64,000 nucleotides of DNA from Burkholderiales bacterium Ga0074133. Lineage in GTDB: Bacteria; Pseudomonadota; Gammaproteobacteria; Burkholderiales; Burkholderiaceae_C. Under the pieces are notes generated by a model. The model was not told where the DNA came from. It searched no databases and saw nothing but the letters and a program-made list of their open reading frames with translations. Shown in pieces: positions 43,934-52,651 of the stretch. Position 1 is the first letter of the stretch. Each line of letters starts with the position of its first letter. Location: the NCBI GenBank assembly GCA_001464865.1, contig LNEG01000115.1:1-64000 (forward strand), given 5' to 3'. The translations under genes and the position numbers were made by a program.

Positions 43934-44860
43934 ATGCGTCTTCGCCACATAGAAGTTTTCAACGCCGTCATGCTTACCGGCAGCGTGAGCGCGGCGGCCC
44001 GCCTCATCAACGTCACGCAGCCAGCGGTCAGCCGCATCCTGGCGCATGCCGAGCTGCAGCTGGGGTTCCCGCTGTTCCATCGGCTCAAAGGCAAGCTGGT
44101 GCCCACCACCGAGGCGCAAACCCTGTACCCGCACATCGAGCGCCTGTTCACCCAGCTTGACGATGTGCAGCGCCTGGCCAAAAGCCTCAAGGGCGACCAG
44201 CGCGAGGGCGAGCTGCACATCCTGAGCGTGCTGGCACTCAGCTACGAGGTACTGCCGCGTGCGCTGCGGTTTTTCCGCCAGAAGCATCCCGATGTGAAGA
44301 TCACCATCGACGCACTGCATTCGCCGCAGATCGTGTCGGCCCTGGTGCTGCAGGAGGCCGACGTAGGCTTTGTGTTCAGCGCCATCGCGCACCCCGCGCT
44401 CACGCAGGAGCACCTGGCCGATGGCCGCATGGTGTGCGTGGCGCCCAAGGGCATGCTGGCTGCGGCGCTGGTGGATGCGGGCGTGCTGCACCTGGCGGAC
44501 CTGGGCGACACGCCGGTGGTGCATCTGGATGTACGCGACCCCATCGGCACGGTGGTCAGCCACGCCTGCCGCGAGGCCGGGGTGGGCCTGCAGACCGCCA
44601 TCACCGTGCAGACCTACCACGCCGCGCTGGCGCTGGCGCACCACGGCCATGCGGTGGCCGTGATCGATACCTGCACCGCGGCGTCTGCCGATCGCAGCAA
44701 GGTCGATGTGCTGGCGCTCGCGCCGCACATTGCGGTGCCCATCAAGTCCTTGCGCACCGTCAACCGCCCCAGCTCGCTGCTGGCCAGCGCCATGACGCAG
44801 TGCATGCGCCGCGCAGTGGTGGAGACGATGGAATCGGTAGGCCTGCGCGACGCCGAGTAG
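43934..44860 (+). CDS. LysR-family transcriptional regulator
   Basis: A 308-residue LysR-type activator or repressor. The winged helix-turn-helix is in MRLRHIEVFNAVMLTGSVSA followed by AARLINVTQPAVSRILAHAE, and the effector-binding domain follows from about residue 90. The N-terminus starts exactly where the family does, so the gene is complete, although a mobile element ends 6 bp before the ATG and must now supply its promoter and leader. It lies on the plus strand next to the D-amino-acid dehydrogenase gene, its probable target together with the binding-protein genes. Confidence 0.92.
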   Translation: MRLRHIEVFNAVMLTGSVSAAARLINVTQPAVSRILAHAELQLGFPLFHRLKGKLVPTTEAQTLYPHIERLFTQLDDVQRLAKSLKGDQREGELHILSVLALSYEVLPRALRFFRQKHPDVKITIDALHSPQIVSALVLQEADVGFVFSAIAHPALTQEHLADGRMVCVAPKGMLAAALVDAGVLHLADLGDTPVVHLDVRDPIGTVVSHACREAGVGLQTAITVQTYHAALALAHHGHAVAVIDTCTAASADRSKVDVLALAPHIAVPIKSLRTVNRPSSLLASAMTQCMRRAVVETMESVGLRDAE

Positions 44861-44893
44861 GGCTTTGTTCGGGCGGGTTCAACAGGCCTTCAA

Positions 44894-44961
44894 CCGTTCA
44901 CGCGGAGCTTGTCGAAGCGCCGCGCGAGGCTTCGACCTTTCGACAAGTCCAGTACGGGCGA
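44894..44961. repeat. Intergenic hairpin of the CTTGTCGAAGC type
   Basis: CCGTTCACGCGGAGCTTGTC leads into GAAGC...GCTTCGAC and then TTCGACAAG, so CTTGTCGAA and TTCGACAAG form the arms of a hairpin with a second stem nested inside. This matches the abundant proteobacterial repeat containing TTCGACAAG(C)TC. It lies between the convergent LysR and dehydrogenase genes and may terminate both. Confidence 0.65.
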
Positions 44962-45036
44962 GCGCATCCCAAAGGGGGCGTCAAGCATCAAGGATGCCGG
45001 GTCAGCATCGCAGGCTGTCGCCCGCCTGCACCAGCG

Positions 45037-46266
45037 TCAAGCTGCGGTGGCCAGCAGCTCCACCACCTGCGCGGCCGTGCCGAAGGCCAGCGTAAATCCC
45101 AGCGCGCCGTGGCCGGTGTTGAGCAGCAGGTTGGCCGGTGCCCCGGGGTGCCGCCCCACCAGCGGCACGCCCGTGGGTGTGGCGGGGCGCATGCCCGTCC
45201 AGGGGTGCATCTCGGTGAACGTGCTGCAGCCCGGAAACAGCGCCTGGGTGGCCTCGCGCAGGCTGTGGATGCGTGCGGGCGGAATGCGGTCGTCGTGCCC
45301 CACCAGCTCGGCCATGCCCGCCACGCGCAGCCGCTGGCCGATGCGTGCAAACACCACCTTGCGCGCGGCGTCGGTCACGTTGACGCGCGGCGCTGCGCCG
45401 GGTGCGCCGGTGGTGTCCAGCGTGATGCTGTAGCCCTTGAGCGGATAAATCGGCAGCCGGAAACCCAGGGTCTGCGCCACCGCGTGGCTGGCGCTGCCCA
45501 GGGCCAGCACAAACTGCTGCGCCTCGATGTCGCCCACGCTGGTCCTGACGGCGGTGATGCGCTGCGCTGTGCCCACCAAGCCGTGTGCAAAGCCCAGCAC
45601 GCGCGCCCCCAGCACAAAGCGCACGCCACGCGCCGCCAGCAGCTTTTGCAGGCCCTGGCATACCGCCAGGCAGTCGGCTGCGCATTCGCTGGGCGTGTAG
45701 ATAGCGCCTGCAATGTGGGGCTGGTAGTGGGCCAACGCTGGTTCGATGTCTGCGCACTGCTGGGCCGATACGGCCTCTTGTGTGCTGCCCCAGGGGCGCT
45801 GCAGCTCCATCTGCCGGCGGGCGGCATCCAGGCCCGCGGCCGTGTCGTACAGCACCAGCTTGCCGGTGCGCGAGAAGTCGCAGTCGATCTGCTCGGCCTG
45901 CAGCATGGCCTCAAAGCCGTGGCGGCTGAGCGCTGCCAGCGCCAGCAGGCGCTGTGTGCTGTGCTCCGACGTGCTCTGGTTGCAGGCCTGCAGAAACTCG
46001 ATGCCCCAGCGCCACTGGTGGGTGTCCCACTGCGGGCGCAGCTTGAGGGGCGAGCGGGGCGACAGCAGCAGCTTGGGCAGCTGGCGCCAGATGCTGGCAT
46101 CTGCCAGGGGCTGCACGTAGCTGTAGCTCAGCTGTGCGCCGTTGCCGCCGCTGGCGCCAGCGCCGGGCTGGGCCTGGTCGATCACGGTGACCTGCATGCC
46201 GCGCTGCGCAAGTGCGTACGCGGTGGCCAGGCCCACGATGCCTGCGCCGAGGACACATACCTGCAT
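45037..46266 (-). CDS. D-amino acid dehydrogenase, FAD-dependent (DadA-like)
   Basis: A 409-residue FAD oxidoreductase of the DAO family, expected to oxidise D-amino acids to keto acids at the inner membrane and pass electrons to quinone. The dinucleotide fold is MQVCVLGAGIVGLATAYALA followed by QRGMQVTVIDQ. LPIYPLKGYSITLD and the C-terminal FAD loop LLLNTGHGALGFTLAFG match DadA. The substrate is not certain. ATG 46266 places the GxGxxG at the very start, as usual. It is divergent from the binding-protein gene, with 340 bp between, and convergent with the LysR gene. Confidence 0.88.
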   Translation of the reverse strand: MQVCVLGAGIVGLATAYALAQRGMQVTVIDQAQPGAGASGGNGAQLSYSYVQPLADASIWRQLPKLLLSPRSPLKLRPQWDTHQWRWGIEFLQACNQSTSEHSTQRLLALAALSRHGFEAMLQAEQIDCDFSRTGKLVLYDTAAGLDAARRQMELQRPWGSTQEAVSAQQCADIEPALAHYQPHIAGAIYTPSECAADCLAVCQGLQKLLAARGVRFVLGARVLGFAHGLVGTAQRITAVRTSVGDIEAQQFVLALGSASHAVAQTLGFRLPIYPLKGYSITLDTTGAPGAAPRVNVTDAARKVVFARIGQRLRVAGMAELVGHDDRIPPARIHSLREATQALFPGCSTFTEMHPWTGMRPATPTGVPLVGRHPGAPANLLLNTGHGALGFTLAFGTAAQVVELLATAA

Positions 46267-46517
46267 GTTGTGATGGTGTGTTGTGGTTGGGGTGACACCC
46301 AATGTAGGGTGTGGGCAAGGCCTTGAACAATGCCAATGCAGTGCGTACCCATGCCGCCAGGTTATGCCCGTGCACCGATGCATGGTGATGCATGGCCACG
46401 TGCCCAATGCGGCTGAAGGGAGTGCAGACCGCGATGGAGAAGGGCACCCTGCTGGTGCGACGGTGTGCACCAGATTGGCGGCATAACTTTTCGTCATGGA
46501 TACCCCGTGCAAATGAA

Positions 46518-46547
46518 TTGTTCAAGTGCGGCGCGAATTCCTACAGT
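46518..46547 (+). promoter_or_regulatory. Candidate promoter of the binding-protein gene
   Basis: TTGTTC (46518-46523) and TACAGT (46542-46547) are 18 bp apart and about 60 bp upstream of the ATG. The 340-bp divergent gap also has a repeated ATGCATGG near 46377-46395 and several T-N11-A-type sites that could bind the LysR regulator, but none is strong enough to call. Confidence 0.4.
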
Positions 46548-46606
46548 GCCCCTGCGTTCCGGTTTTTCAGATCATCCACCTGCATTTTTTCCGCAAAGGG
46601 ATTCGC

Positions 46607-47497
46607 ATGAAGCTCTCCGCCATCACCTCCGCCGCCATCGTTGCCACCGGCTTGCTGGCCAGCACCCTGGCCAGTGCCGACACCCTCAAGAAGATTGCCG
46701 AGTCCGGCAAGATCACGCTGGCCTACCGCGAGTCTTCGGTGCCGTTCAGCTACCTGTCGGGCCCCGGCGCGCCGGTGGGCTTTTCAGTCGATATCTCCAA
46801 CGCGGTGGTGGATGCCGTGAAGAAGCGCCTCAACAATCCGGCCCTCAAGGTCGAGCTGCAGGCCGTCACGTCGGCAAACCGCATTCCGCTGCTGACCAAC
46901 GGCACGATTGATCTGGAGTGCGGCTCCACCACCAACAACAGCGTGCGTGGCAAAGACGTGCAGTTCGCCATCAACCATTTCTACACCGGCACGCGTTTGC
47001 TCACCAAAAAGTCGTCGGGCGTGAAGAACTATGCCGACCTGGCCAAGAAGAAGGTGGCCAGCACCACGGGTACCACCAACGCGCAGGTGATCCGCAAGTA
47101 CAACCGCGACAACAACCTGGACATGGACATCATCCTGGGCAAGGACCACGACGACTCCCTGCTGCTGGTGGACAGTGGCCGTGCCGAGGCGTTCGCGATG
47201 GACGACATCCTGCTGTTTGGCCTGATGGGCAACGCCCGCAACCCGGCCGACTGGGTGGTGGTGGGCGATTCCCTGCAGGTCGAGCCCTACGCCTGCATGA
47301 TGCGCAAGGACGACCCGCAGTTCCAGGCGCTGGTCAATGGCGTGATCGGCGGGATGATGAAGTCGGGCGACTTCGAGAAGCTCTACAACAAGTGGTTCAT
47401 GTCGCCCATTGCACCGCGCGGCCAGAACCTGAACCTGGCCATGAGCAAGGAGCTGCGCGAGAACCTGGCGGCGCAGAGCGACAAGCCTGCGCAGTAG
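46607..47497 (+). CDS. Amino acid ABC transporter substrate-binding protein (GltI-like)
   Basis: A 296-residue periplasmic binding protein. It has a Sec signal (MKLSAITSAAIVATGLLAST, cleavage near ASA-DTL). The fold of glutamate/aspartate binding proteins is shown by ITLAYRESSVPFSYLSG, TIDLECGSTTNNSVRGKDV, VASTTGTTNAQVIRKY and EAFAMDDILLFGLMG. The closing YNKWFMSPIAPRGQNLN is typical of the group. It lacks permease and ATPase genes beside it, so it must use a distant transporter. It precedes the racemase gene by 12 bp. Confidence 0.92.
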   Translation: MKLSAITSAAIVATGLLASTLASADTLKKIAESGKITLAYRESSVPFSYLSGPGAPVGFSVDISNAVVDAVKKRLNNPALKVELQAVTSANRIPLLTNGTIDLECGSTTNNSVRGKDVQFAINHFYTGTRLLTKKSSGVKNYADLAKKKVASTTGTTNAQVIRKYNRDNNLDMDIILGKDHDDSLLLVDSGRAEAFAMDDILLFGLMGNARNPADWVVVGDSLQVEPYACMMRKDDPQFQALVNGVIGGMMKSGDFEKLYNKWFMSPIAPRGQNLNLAMSKELRENLAAQSDKPAQ

Positions 47498-47509
47498 GCT
47501 GGGCGACAC

Positions 47510-48286
47510 ATGTCTGTTGCGACCGCAAGCCACCTGCCCACCCCGCAGGTGGTGGGAATCCTGGGCGGCATGGGCCCGGCAGCCGGGGCTGATTTTGTGC
47601 GCCTGTTCGTGCAGGCCTGCACGGCGCGCATGGAGGCGCTGGGCATTCCGGTGCACGACCAGGCCTACCCCGAGCACTGGCTGGCCCAGGTGCCCATCCC
47701 TGACCGCACCGCCGCGCTGCACGACACGCGTCCGGGTGCGCACCAGCCTGCAGACCCGATGCTGCAGGCCACCGGGCGGCTCGCAGCGCTGGGCGCACGC
47801 GTGGTGGCGATTGCCTGCAACACCGCGCACGCCTGGCACGGCATCCTGCAGCAGCGGTTTCCGCAGATGCTGGTGTTGCATGGCGTGCAGGAGGTGGTGG
47901 CGGATCTCGCAGCCCGCCAGGTGCGCGGGGTGGGCCTGCTGGCCACGCGTGGCGCGTACGACGCAGGCCTGTACCAGCGCGAGCTGGAGCACGCGCGCAT
48001 CGACTGCTTTGTTCCGCAGGACCACGAGCAGGAGCAGCTGATGCAGGGCATCTACGACGGCGTGAAGGCGGGTAACTACCCGCTGGCACGGGAGCGCTTC
48101 GAGGCGGTGTCCATTGCGCTGCGGGAGCGCTATGGCGTGACCACGCTGATCATGGGGTGCACCGAGATCCCGCTGGCCCTGTCAGAGCAGCCACGGCTGC
48201 AGGGCCTGGCGCTGGTGAACCCGTCGGTGGTGCTGGCATCGGCCTTGGCACGCCACGCTTACCGCAGCACGGTGCCATCGGCCTGA
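47510..48286 (+). CDS. Aspartate/glutamate racemase family protein
   Basis: A 258-residue cofactor-independent racemase with the two-cysteine mechanism. The first catalytic cysteine is in AIACNTAHAW and the second in IMGCTEIPLAL; the N-terminal VVGILGGMGPAAGADFVRLF is the substrate-binding start of aspartate racemases (as opposed to MurI). It likely interconverts L- and D-aspartate or related amino acids. It is 12 bp after the binding-protein gene and about 130 bp before a second one, which links uptake to D/L conversion. Confidence 0.92.
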   Translation: MSVATASHLPTPQVVGILGGMGPAAGADFVRLFVQACTARMEALGIPVHDQAYPEHWLAQVPIPDRTAALHDTRPGAHQPADPMLQATGRLAALGARVVAIACNTAHAWHGILQQRFPQMLVLHGVQEVVADLAARQVRGVGLLATRGAYDAGLYQRELEHARIDCFVPQDHEQEQLMQGIYDGVKAGNYPLARERFEAVSIALRERYGVTTLIMGCTEIPLALSEQPRLQGLALVNPSVVLASALARHAYRSTVPSA

Positions 48287-48413
48287 TGAGGCCTGCAGTG
48301 CGGCGTGCGCCCTGAGCCCTGAGCCAGGGTTGGGCAGCACCCGATCAGCTTGTTCAGCGTTGCCCCAGGCCCTCGAGATTCGGGCTGGCAACACATCCAC
48401 AAAGGTGAGAGTC

Positions 48414-49367
48414 ATGACATTCGCAGTGAACCGGATGGAGCTGCGCGCGGGCGCTTGGGCGGTGGGGTTGTGGTGCGCTCTGGGTGGCGGACTGGTCTCT
48501 GCCTGGGGCCAGAGCGCGCCGCCTGTGCCGCCATCGTCTTCAGGCGGGGGCACCACGCTGCAGCGCATTCAGGCCAGCGGCGTGGTGGTCATTGGCCATC
48601 GCGAGTCGTCGCTGCCCATGTCCTATGTGGCCGATGGCGTGCCGATGGGCTACAGCGTGGATGTGTGCCAGGACATCGCCCAGGCGCTGGGCCGGCACCT
48701 CAAGCTGCGCGACGTGCGCACCACCTACCGCATGGTCACGTCCAGCACCCGCTTCGACGCCATTGAAAAGGGCGAGGTGGACCTGGAGTGTGGCTCCACC
48801 ACCAACACCGCGGCGCGCCGCCAGCGCGTGGCGTTCACCATCCCGCACTTCATTGCGTCATCACGCATCGTGGTGCTCAGCGCCAAGCCGTACGAGCGCA
48901 TCGAAGACCTCGAGGGCAAGGTGCTGGCATCTACCACCGGCACCACCAACATCGACTCGCTGGCGCGCGAGGCCGCCAACAAGTCGGTGCGCGTGCGCAT
49001 CGAACCCGCCAAGGACCATGCCGAAGGCTTTGGCTGGGTGGTGAGCGGCAAGGCCGATGGTTTTGCGATGGACGATGTGCTGCTGTTCGGCCTGCGCGCC
49101 AGCCATTCGCGGCCCGAGGACCTGAAGGTCATCGGCAAACCCATGACGATCGAGCCCTATGCAGTGGCGTTCGAGCGCAACAATGCGGAGCTGAAGGCGG
49201 TGGTGGATGCCGAGCTGCGCCGCCTGATCCAGACGCGCGAGTTGCACCGCCTGTATGACAAGTGGTTCACGCAGCCGATCCCGCCGCGGGGCATCAACCT
49301 GAGCATGCGCATGCCGCACCTGCTGGTGGATTCGCTCAAGTACCCGTCGGACTACGTGCCGCAATAG
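48414..49367 (+). CDS. Second amino acid ABC transporter substrate-binding protein
   Basis: A 317-residue paralogue of the binding protein at 46607. Shared blocks are GEVDLECGSTTNTAARRQRV, VLASTTGTTNIDSLARE, DGFAMDDVLLFGL and YDKWFTQPIPPRGINLSMRM. The signal region (ELRAGAWAVGLWCALGGGLV) is long and is followed by a Pro/Ser/Gly-rich linker (PPVPPSSSGGGT) not seen in the first copy. No transporter subunits are encoded nearby. The ligand probably differs from that of its neighbour, since the ligand-contacting loops have diverged. Confidence 0.9.
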   Translation: MTFAVNRMELRAGAWAVGLWCALGGGLVSAWGQSAPPVPPSSSGGGTTLQRIQASGVVVIGHRESSLPMSYVADGVPMGYSVDVCQDIAQALGRHLKLRDVRTTYRMVTSSTRFDAIEKGEVDLECGSTTNTAARRQRVAFTIPHFIASSRIVVLSAKPYERIEDLEGKVLASTTGTTNIDSLAREAANKSVRVRIEPAKDHAEGFGWVVSGKADGFAMDDVLLFGLRASHSRPEDLKVIGKPMTIEPYAVAFERNNAELKAVVDAELRRLIQTRELHRLYDKWFTQPIPPRGINLSMRMPHLLVDSLKYPSDYVPQ

Positions 49368-49403
49368 GGGCGGCAGCCGCAGGCCCGGTGCGCGGGCTGG
49401 CGC

Positions 49404-50294
49404 TTACCGCCAGGCGGTGGCCACCAGCTGGCTGTAATGCACGCCCTTGCGCCCCAGCAGTTGCTCGAACGCCGCCGGGTTGCCCACGTTGTCGCTGCCC
49501 AGCATGGTCAGCGTCTCGGTGCACCAGGGCACGCTGGGCACCATGTCGCCCATGCGGGCGCTGAGCCGGGTCAGCGGGTCGGGCAGGCGGAACACGGTGG
49601 CGGGGCTGCTGCCCAGCTGCTGGCGCAGGCTGGCAATGAAGGCACCCATGGGCAGCGCCTCGGGGCCCGTGCATTCGATGACGCCTTCGGTGGCCAGGTG
49701 CGGGCCCAGCAGGGCGGTGATGGCGGCCGCCAGGTCGTGCACCGACACGGGCTGCACGCGGGCCGTGAGCATGGGCCCGGGGAACAGCGCGAGCGGCAGG
49801 CGCGCCAGGTTCATGAACAGCGCGCTGCTGTCGCCGCCCCTGCCAAACACCACGCTGGGGCGCAGCACGGCCGGGCTGATGGCTGCTCCCTGCGTGCGCA
49901 GGCCCAGCAGGTGCTCGTCGGCCGCGAGCTTGGTGCGGGCGTAGCGCGTGCCGCTGCCCACAATGCCCAGGGCCGACACATGCACCACCCGGCGCACGCC
50001 GGCCTGCACGCAGGCGTCAAACAGCGCAATGGGCGTGTGCTGGTGCACCGCGTCGATGGGGCGCGCGCGGGTGTCGCGCAGCACGCCCACGGTGTTGACC
50101 ACGGCATCCACGCCCTCCAGCCGGGGCAGCCATGCGGCGGGTGTGGTGTCGCGGGCAAAGTCCACCGGCACGCGGTTGCCGCCTGCACCATGGCGGGGTG
50201 ACACGCCTGCCACCACGGTGTGCCCGGCCTGCTGCAGTGCCTGGGTGACGGTCTTGCCGATGAAGCCGGCGGAGCCAGTAAGAAATACACGCAT
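49404..50294 (-). CDS. NAD-binding epimerase-like protein (NDUFA9/atypical SDR type)
   Basis: A 296-residue short-chain dehydrogenase-like protein with an N-terminal nucleotide fold (MRVFLTGSAGFIGKTVTQAL). VDAVVNTVGVLRD, VVHVSALGIVG and YARTKLAADEHL follow the extended SDR layout, with a Y-x-x-x-K pair in the last. The group includes complex I NDUFA9-like assembly proteins, which may have lost catalysis. No complex I genes are near. It is convergent with the binding-protein gene, and its start faces a 402-bp gap (50295-50696) in which I see no gene, RNA or repeat. Confidence 0.8.
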   Translation of the reverse strand: MRVFLTGSAGFIGKTVTQALQQAGHTVVAGVSPRHGAGGNRVPVDFARDTTPAAWLPRLEGVDAVVNTVGVLRDTRARPIDAVHQHTPIALFDACVQAGVRRVVHVSALGIVGSGTRYARTKLAADEHLLGLRTQGAAISPAVLRPSVVFGRGGDSSALFMNLARLPLALFPGPMLTARVQPVSVHDLAAAITALLGPHLATEGVIECTGPEALPMGAFIASLRQQLGSSPATVFRLPDPLTRLSARMGDMVPSVPWCTETLTMLGSDNVGNPAAFEQLLGRKGVHYSQLVATAWR

Positions 50295-50696
50295 GTGAAA
50301 AAGCCTCGTGATAGGTGCCGTGGCGCAGCCTGGCGGGAGCGCCGGCGGCTGGCGCCAGGCCCCAGGGCAACCTGCCTGCCCGCCAAGCGGTGGGCCTGGC
50401 AGCCGCGGTGAAAGCCAGTGTGCCAGAGGGCTGGCGCGCAGCGGGGCGGCCGCGGCCAATATCCCCGCAGGGCCGTGCCTGAAGATCCTGGCTGGGGCCT
50501 GCGATGCCACGGGGGCTGCCGGTTCCGGCATACGTTGTGCTTGCCCGCCTGCTGCTGCGGTCATGGCTGCGCGAGAATGCCGGGCGGGCAGCGTGCGTGC
50601 CATGTCGCGGCTGCCCGCGCCGGGCGCGCGCCCACCCTGTCCTGCGCCCACCTTGTCTGCCCCTGCCAGCCCATTCCTCTTTTTCGGAGAACTGCC

Positions 50697-51593
50697 ATGC
50701 TCGACCACGATCTTCATTCCGACGCCCGCGCGCTCCTGCCGGGCAGCACCACGGAAGCGGGCCCCACGCGGCGCACGGCGCTGCAGGTGGCGCTGGGGGT
50801 GGGCTATGCGGCCGCGGCTGCACCCGTGATGGCGCAAACCGCCATTGCCACGCCGGCCGACGGCCTGACGGCCGGAGAGGTGAGCTTCATGGTCAACGGC
50901 TTCAAGGTGCCGGCCTACCGCGCGGCGCCTGCGGGCAAGACCGGCCTGCCCGTGGTGCTGGTCATCCAGGAAATCTTTGGCGTGCATGAATACATTGCCG
51001 ACACCTGCCGCCGGTTTGCCAAGGCCGGCTACCTTGCCATCGCGCCGCAGCTGTTCGCCCGCCAGGGCGACGCCGCCCAGTACACCGAGGTGGCCAAGCT
51101 GATGGCCGAGATCGTCTCGAAGGTGCCCGATGCGCAGGTGATGGCCGACCTGGACGCGACCGTGCAGTGGGCCGTGGCCAACGGCGGTGACGCCGCCCGC
51201 GTGGGCGTAACCGGCTTTTGCTGGGGTGGCCGCATCACCTGGCTGTATGCCGCCCACGGGCCGGTGAAGGCAGGGGTGGCCTGGTACGGCCGCCTGGTGG
51301 GGGCATCCACCGACCTCACGCCCAAGCACCCGGTAGACATCCCCCTGATCCTCAAGGCGCCCGTGCTGGGGTTGTACGGTGAAAAAGACACCGGCATACC
51401 CCTTGACACGGTTGATAAGATGAAAACAGCCTTGGCCAGCGGTTCGCCGCAGGCCAAAGTTTCGGAGTTTGTGGTGTACCCGGACGCGCCCCATGCGTTC
51501 CATGCCGACTACCGCCCAAGCTTTCGCAAGGAGCCCGCGGAAGACGGCTGGAAGCGGGCCCTGGCCTGGTTCAGGACGCACGGCGTGGGCTGA
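50697..51593 (+). CDS. Dienelactone hydrolase family protein, Tat-exported
   Basis: A 298-residue alpha/beta hydrolase. A twin-arginine export signal (GPTRRTALQVALGVGYAAAA, end at VMAQ) suggests a periplasmic location. The catalytic triad of dienelactone hydrolases is visible: Cys in VGVTGFCWGGRITW, Asp in LYGEKDTGIP and His in YPDAPHAFHADY. The motif VIQEIFGVHEYIADTCRRFA contains the conserved Glu that switches the Cys on. CGGAGA lies upstream of the ATG. Substrate is unknown; a role in chloroaromatic breakdown is not supported by context. Confidence 0.88.
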   Translation: MLDHDLHSDARALLPGSTTEAGPTRRTALQVALGVGYAAAAAPVMAQTAIATPADGLTAGEVSFMVNGFKVPAYRAAPAGKTGLPVVLVIQEIFGVHEYIADTCRRFAKAGYLAIAPQLFARQGDAAQYTEVAKLMAEIVSKVPDAQVMADLDATVQWAVANGGDAARVGVTGFCWGGRITWLYAAHGPVKAGVAWYGRLVGASTDLTPKHPVDIPLILKAPVLGLYGEKDTGIPLDTVDKMKTALASGSPQAKVSEFVVYPDAPHAFHADYRPSFRKEPAEDGWKRALAWFRTHGVG

Positions 51594-51727
51594 TGCGGCG
51601 CTGCCTGGCCCGCGGCGGGGCCACGGCCCGGTGCCCGGTGCGGCGCGGTGTGGAACGGGTGTCCCGCTACCTGCGGGAAACCCATCAGGCCGAAACACAA
51701 GATCAACAATAAAAACGGCCTGTGCCG

Positions 51728-51770
51728 CACTATTTATAAGCGCTTATAGCTATGACTTTAGTAGCAATCA
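51728..51770. repeat. Palindromic repeat overlapping the ZIP gene start (reverse orientation), copy 4
   Basis: On the minus strand the sequence TTGCTACTAAAGTCATAGCT followed by ATAAGCGCTTATAAATAG matches the repeat family seen at 7468 and 43424. The ATG at 51752 and the first six or seven codons of the ZIP gene are read from inside the repeat. Confidence 0.65.
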
Positions 51771-52594
51771 TTCTGGCCACGCTGGCCGCGGGCATTGGCA
51801 GCGTGTGGCTGGCGGCCCTGCTCATGCGCCTGGGGATGGGCGGGCGGGACGACAGCGCTGTGGGCCCACAGCACCTGCTGAGCCTGGCAGCTGGCGCGCT
51901 GCTGGCCACGGCGTTCATGCACCTGCTGCCCGAGGCGTTCGAGAGTTCGGCCGGGGCGCACGACCTGTTTGCCACCCTGCTGGTGGGGGTAGTGTTTTTC
52001 TTCCTGCTCGACAAGGCCGAGCTGTGGCACCACGGGCACGAGCACAGCCACCCGGTGCCGGCGCCCCATGCGCACGGACATGACCACGGCCACGACCACG
52101 ACCACGACCACGGCCACTCACACGGCCATGCTCACGCCCCGCGCGGGGGTGGCTGGTCGGTGCTCACGGGCGACAGCGTGCACTGCTTTGGCGACGGCAT
52201 CCTGATCGCCTCGGCCTTCCTGGCCGACATGCGGCTGGGCGTGATCGCCGCGGTGTCGGTGCTGGCGCACGAGGTGCCGCACCACATGGGCGACCTGGTG
52301 GTCCTGCGCCAGTCCAGCCCCAACCGCCGCATGGCGTTCATCAAGGTGTCGCTGGCCGGCGCAGTGACGGCGCTGGGCGGTGTGGTGGGCTACTACCTGG
52401 TGGGGCAGCTGCAGGACTTTTTGCCGTACTTTCTGGTGGTGGCCTCCAGCAGCTTTGTGTATGTGGCGCTGGCCGATCTGATTCCGCAGCTGCAAAAGCG
52501 GCTCAGTGCGCGCGACACTGCCGTCCAGATCGCCTGGCTCGTCGCCGGCATGGCGGTGGTCACCATGGTGAGTGGCGTGGCCCACGCGCACTGA
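51752..52594 (+). CDS. ZIP-family divalent metal transporter
   Basis: A 280-residue ZIP (SLC39-like) transporter, probably importing zinc or another divalent metal into the cytoplasm. There are about eight hydrophobic helices. A cytoplasmic loop around residues 90-130 is extremely His-rich (repeats of GHDH and HGHS). The metal site is formed by GDSVHCFGDGILIASAF and SVLAHEVPHHMGDLVVL, the conserved H-x-x-x-D/E and H-E-x-P-H motifs. Its start codon lies inside a dispersed repeat. The ArsA gene begins 57 bp after its stop. Confidence 0.9.
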   Translation: MTLVAIILATLAAGIGSVWLAALLMRLGMGGRDDSAVGPQHLLSLAAGALLATAFMHLLPEAFESSAGAHDLFATLLVGVVFFFLLDKAELWHHGHEHSHPVPAPHAHGHDHGHDHDHDHGHSHGHAHAPRGGGWSVLTGDSVHCFGDGILIASAFLADMRLGVIAAVSVLAHEVPHHMGDLVVLRQSSPNRRMAFIKVSLAGAVTALGGVVGYYLVGQLQDFLPYFLVVASSSFVYVALADLIPQLQKRLSARDTAVQIAWLVAGMAVVTMVSGVAHAH

Positions 52595-52651
52595 TTTGCC
52601 GGGCTTGATGTAGCTCAAGGCCGCAGGTCCGCCACGTGCCATGCTGCAGGC

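Noticed and set aside
44434..46326. 630-codon plus-strand frame across the LysR end and the DadA-like gene
   Set aside because: It crosses two genes and an intergenic hairpin; composition is that of an antisense shadow.
50295..50696. Possible small gene or sRNA in the 402-bp gap
   Set aside because: No frame with a credible start, no promoter-terminator pair and no repeat; the short frames there are Arg/Ala-rich shadows.
52070..52145. Apparent tandem DNA repeat of CACGACCAC-like units
   Set aside because: It is the His/Asp-rich loop of the ZIP transporter; repetition follows from codon use for His, Asp and Gly and is typical of the family.
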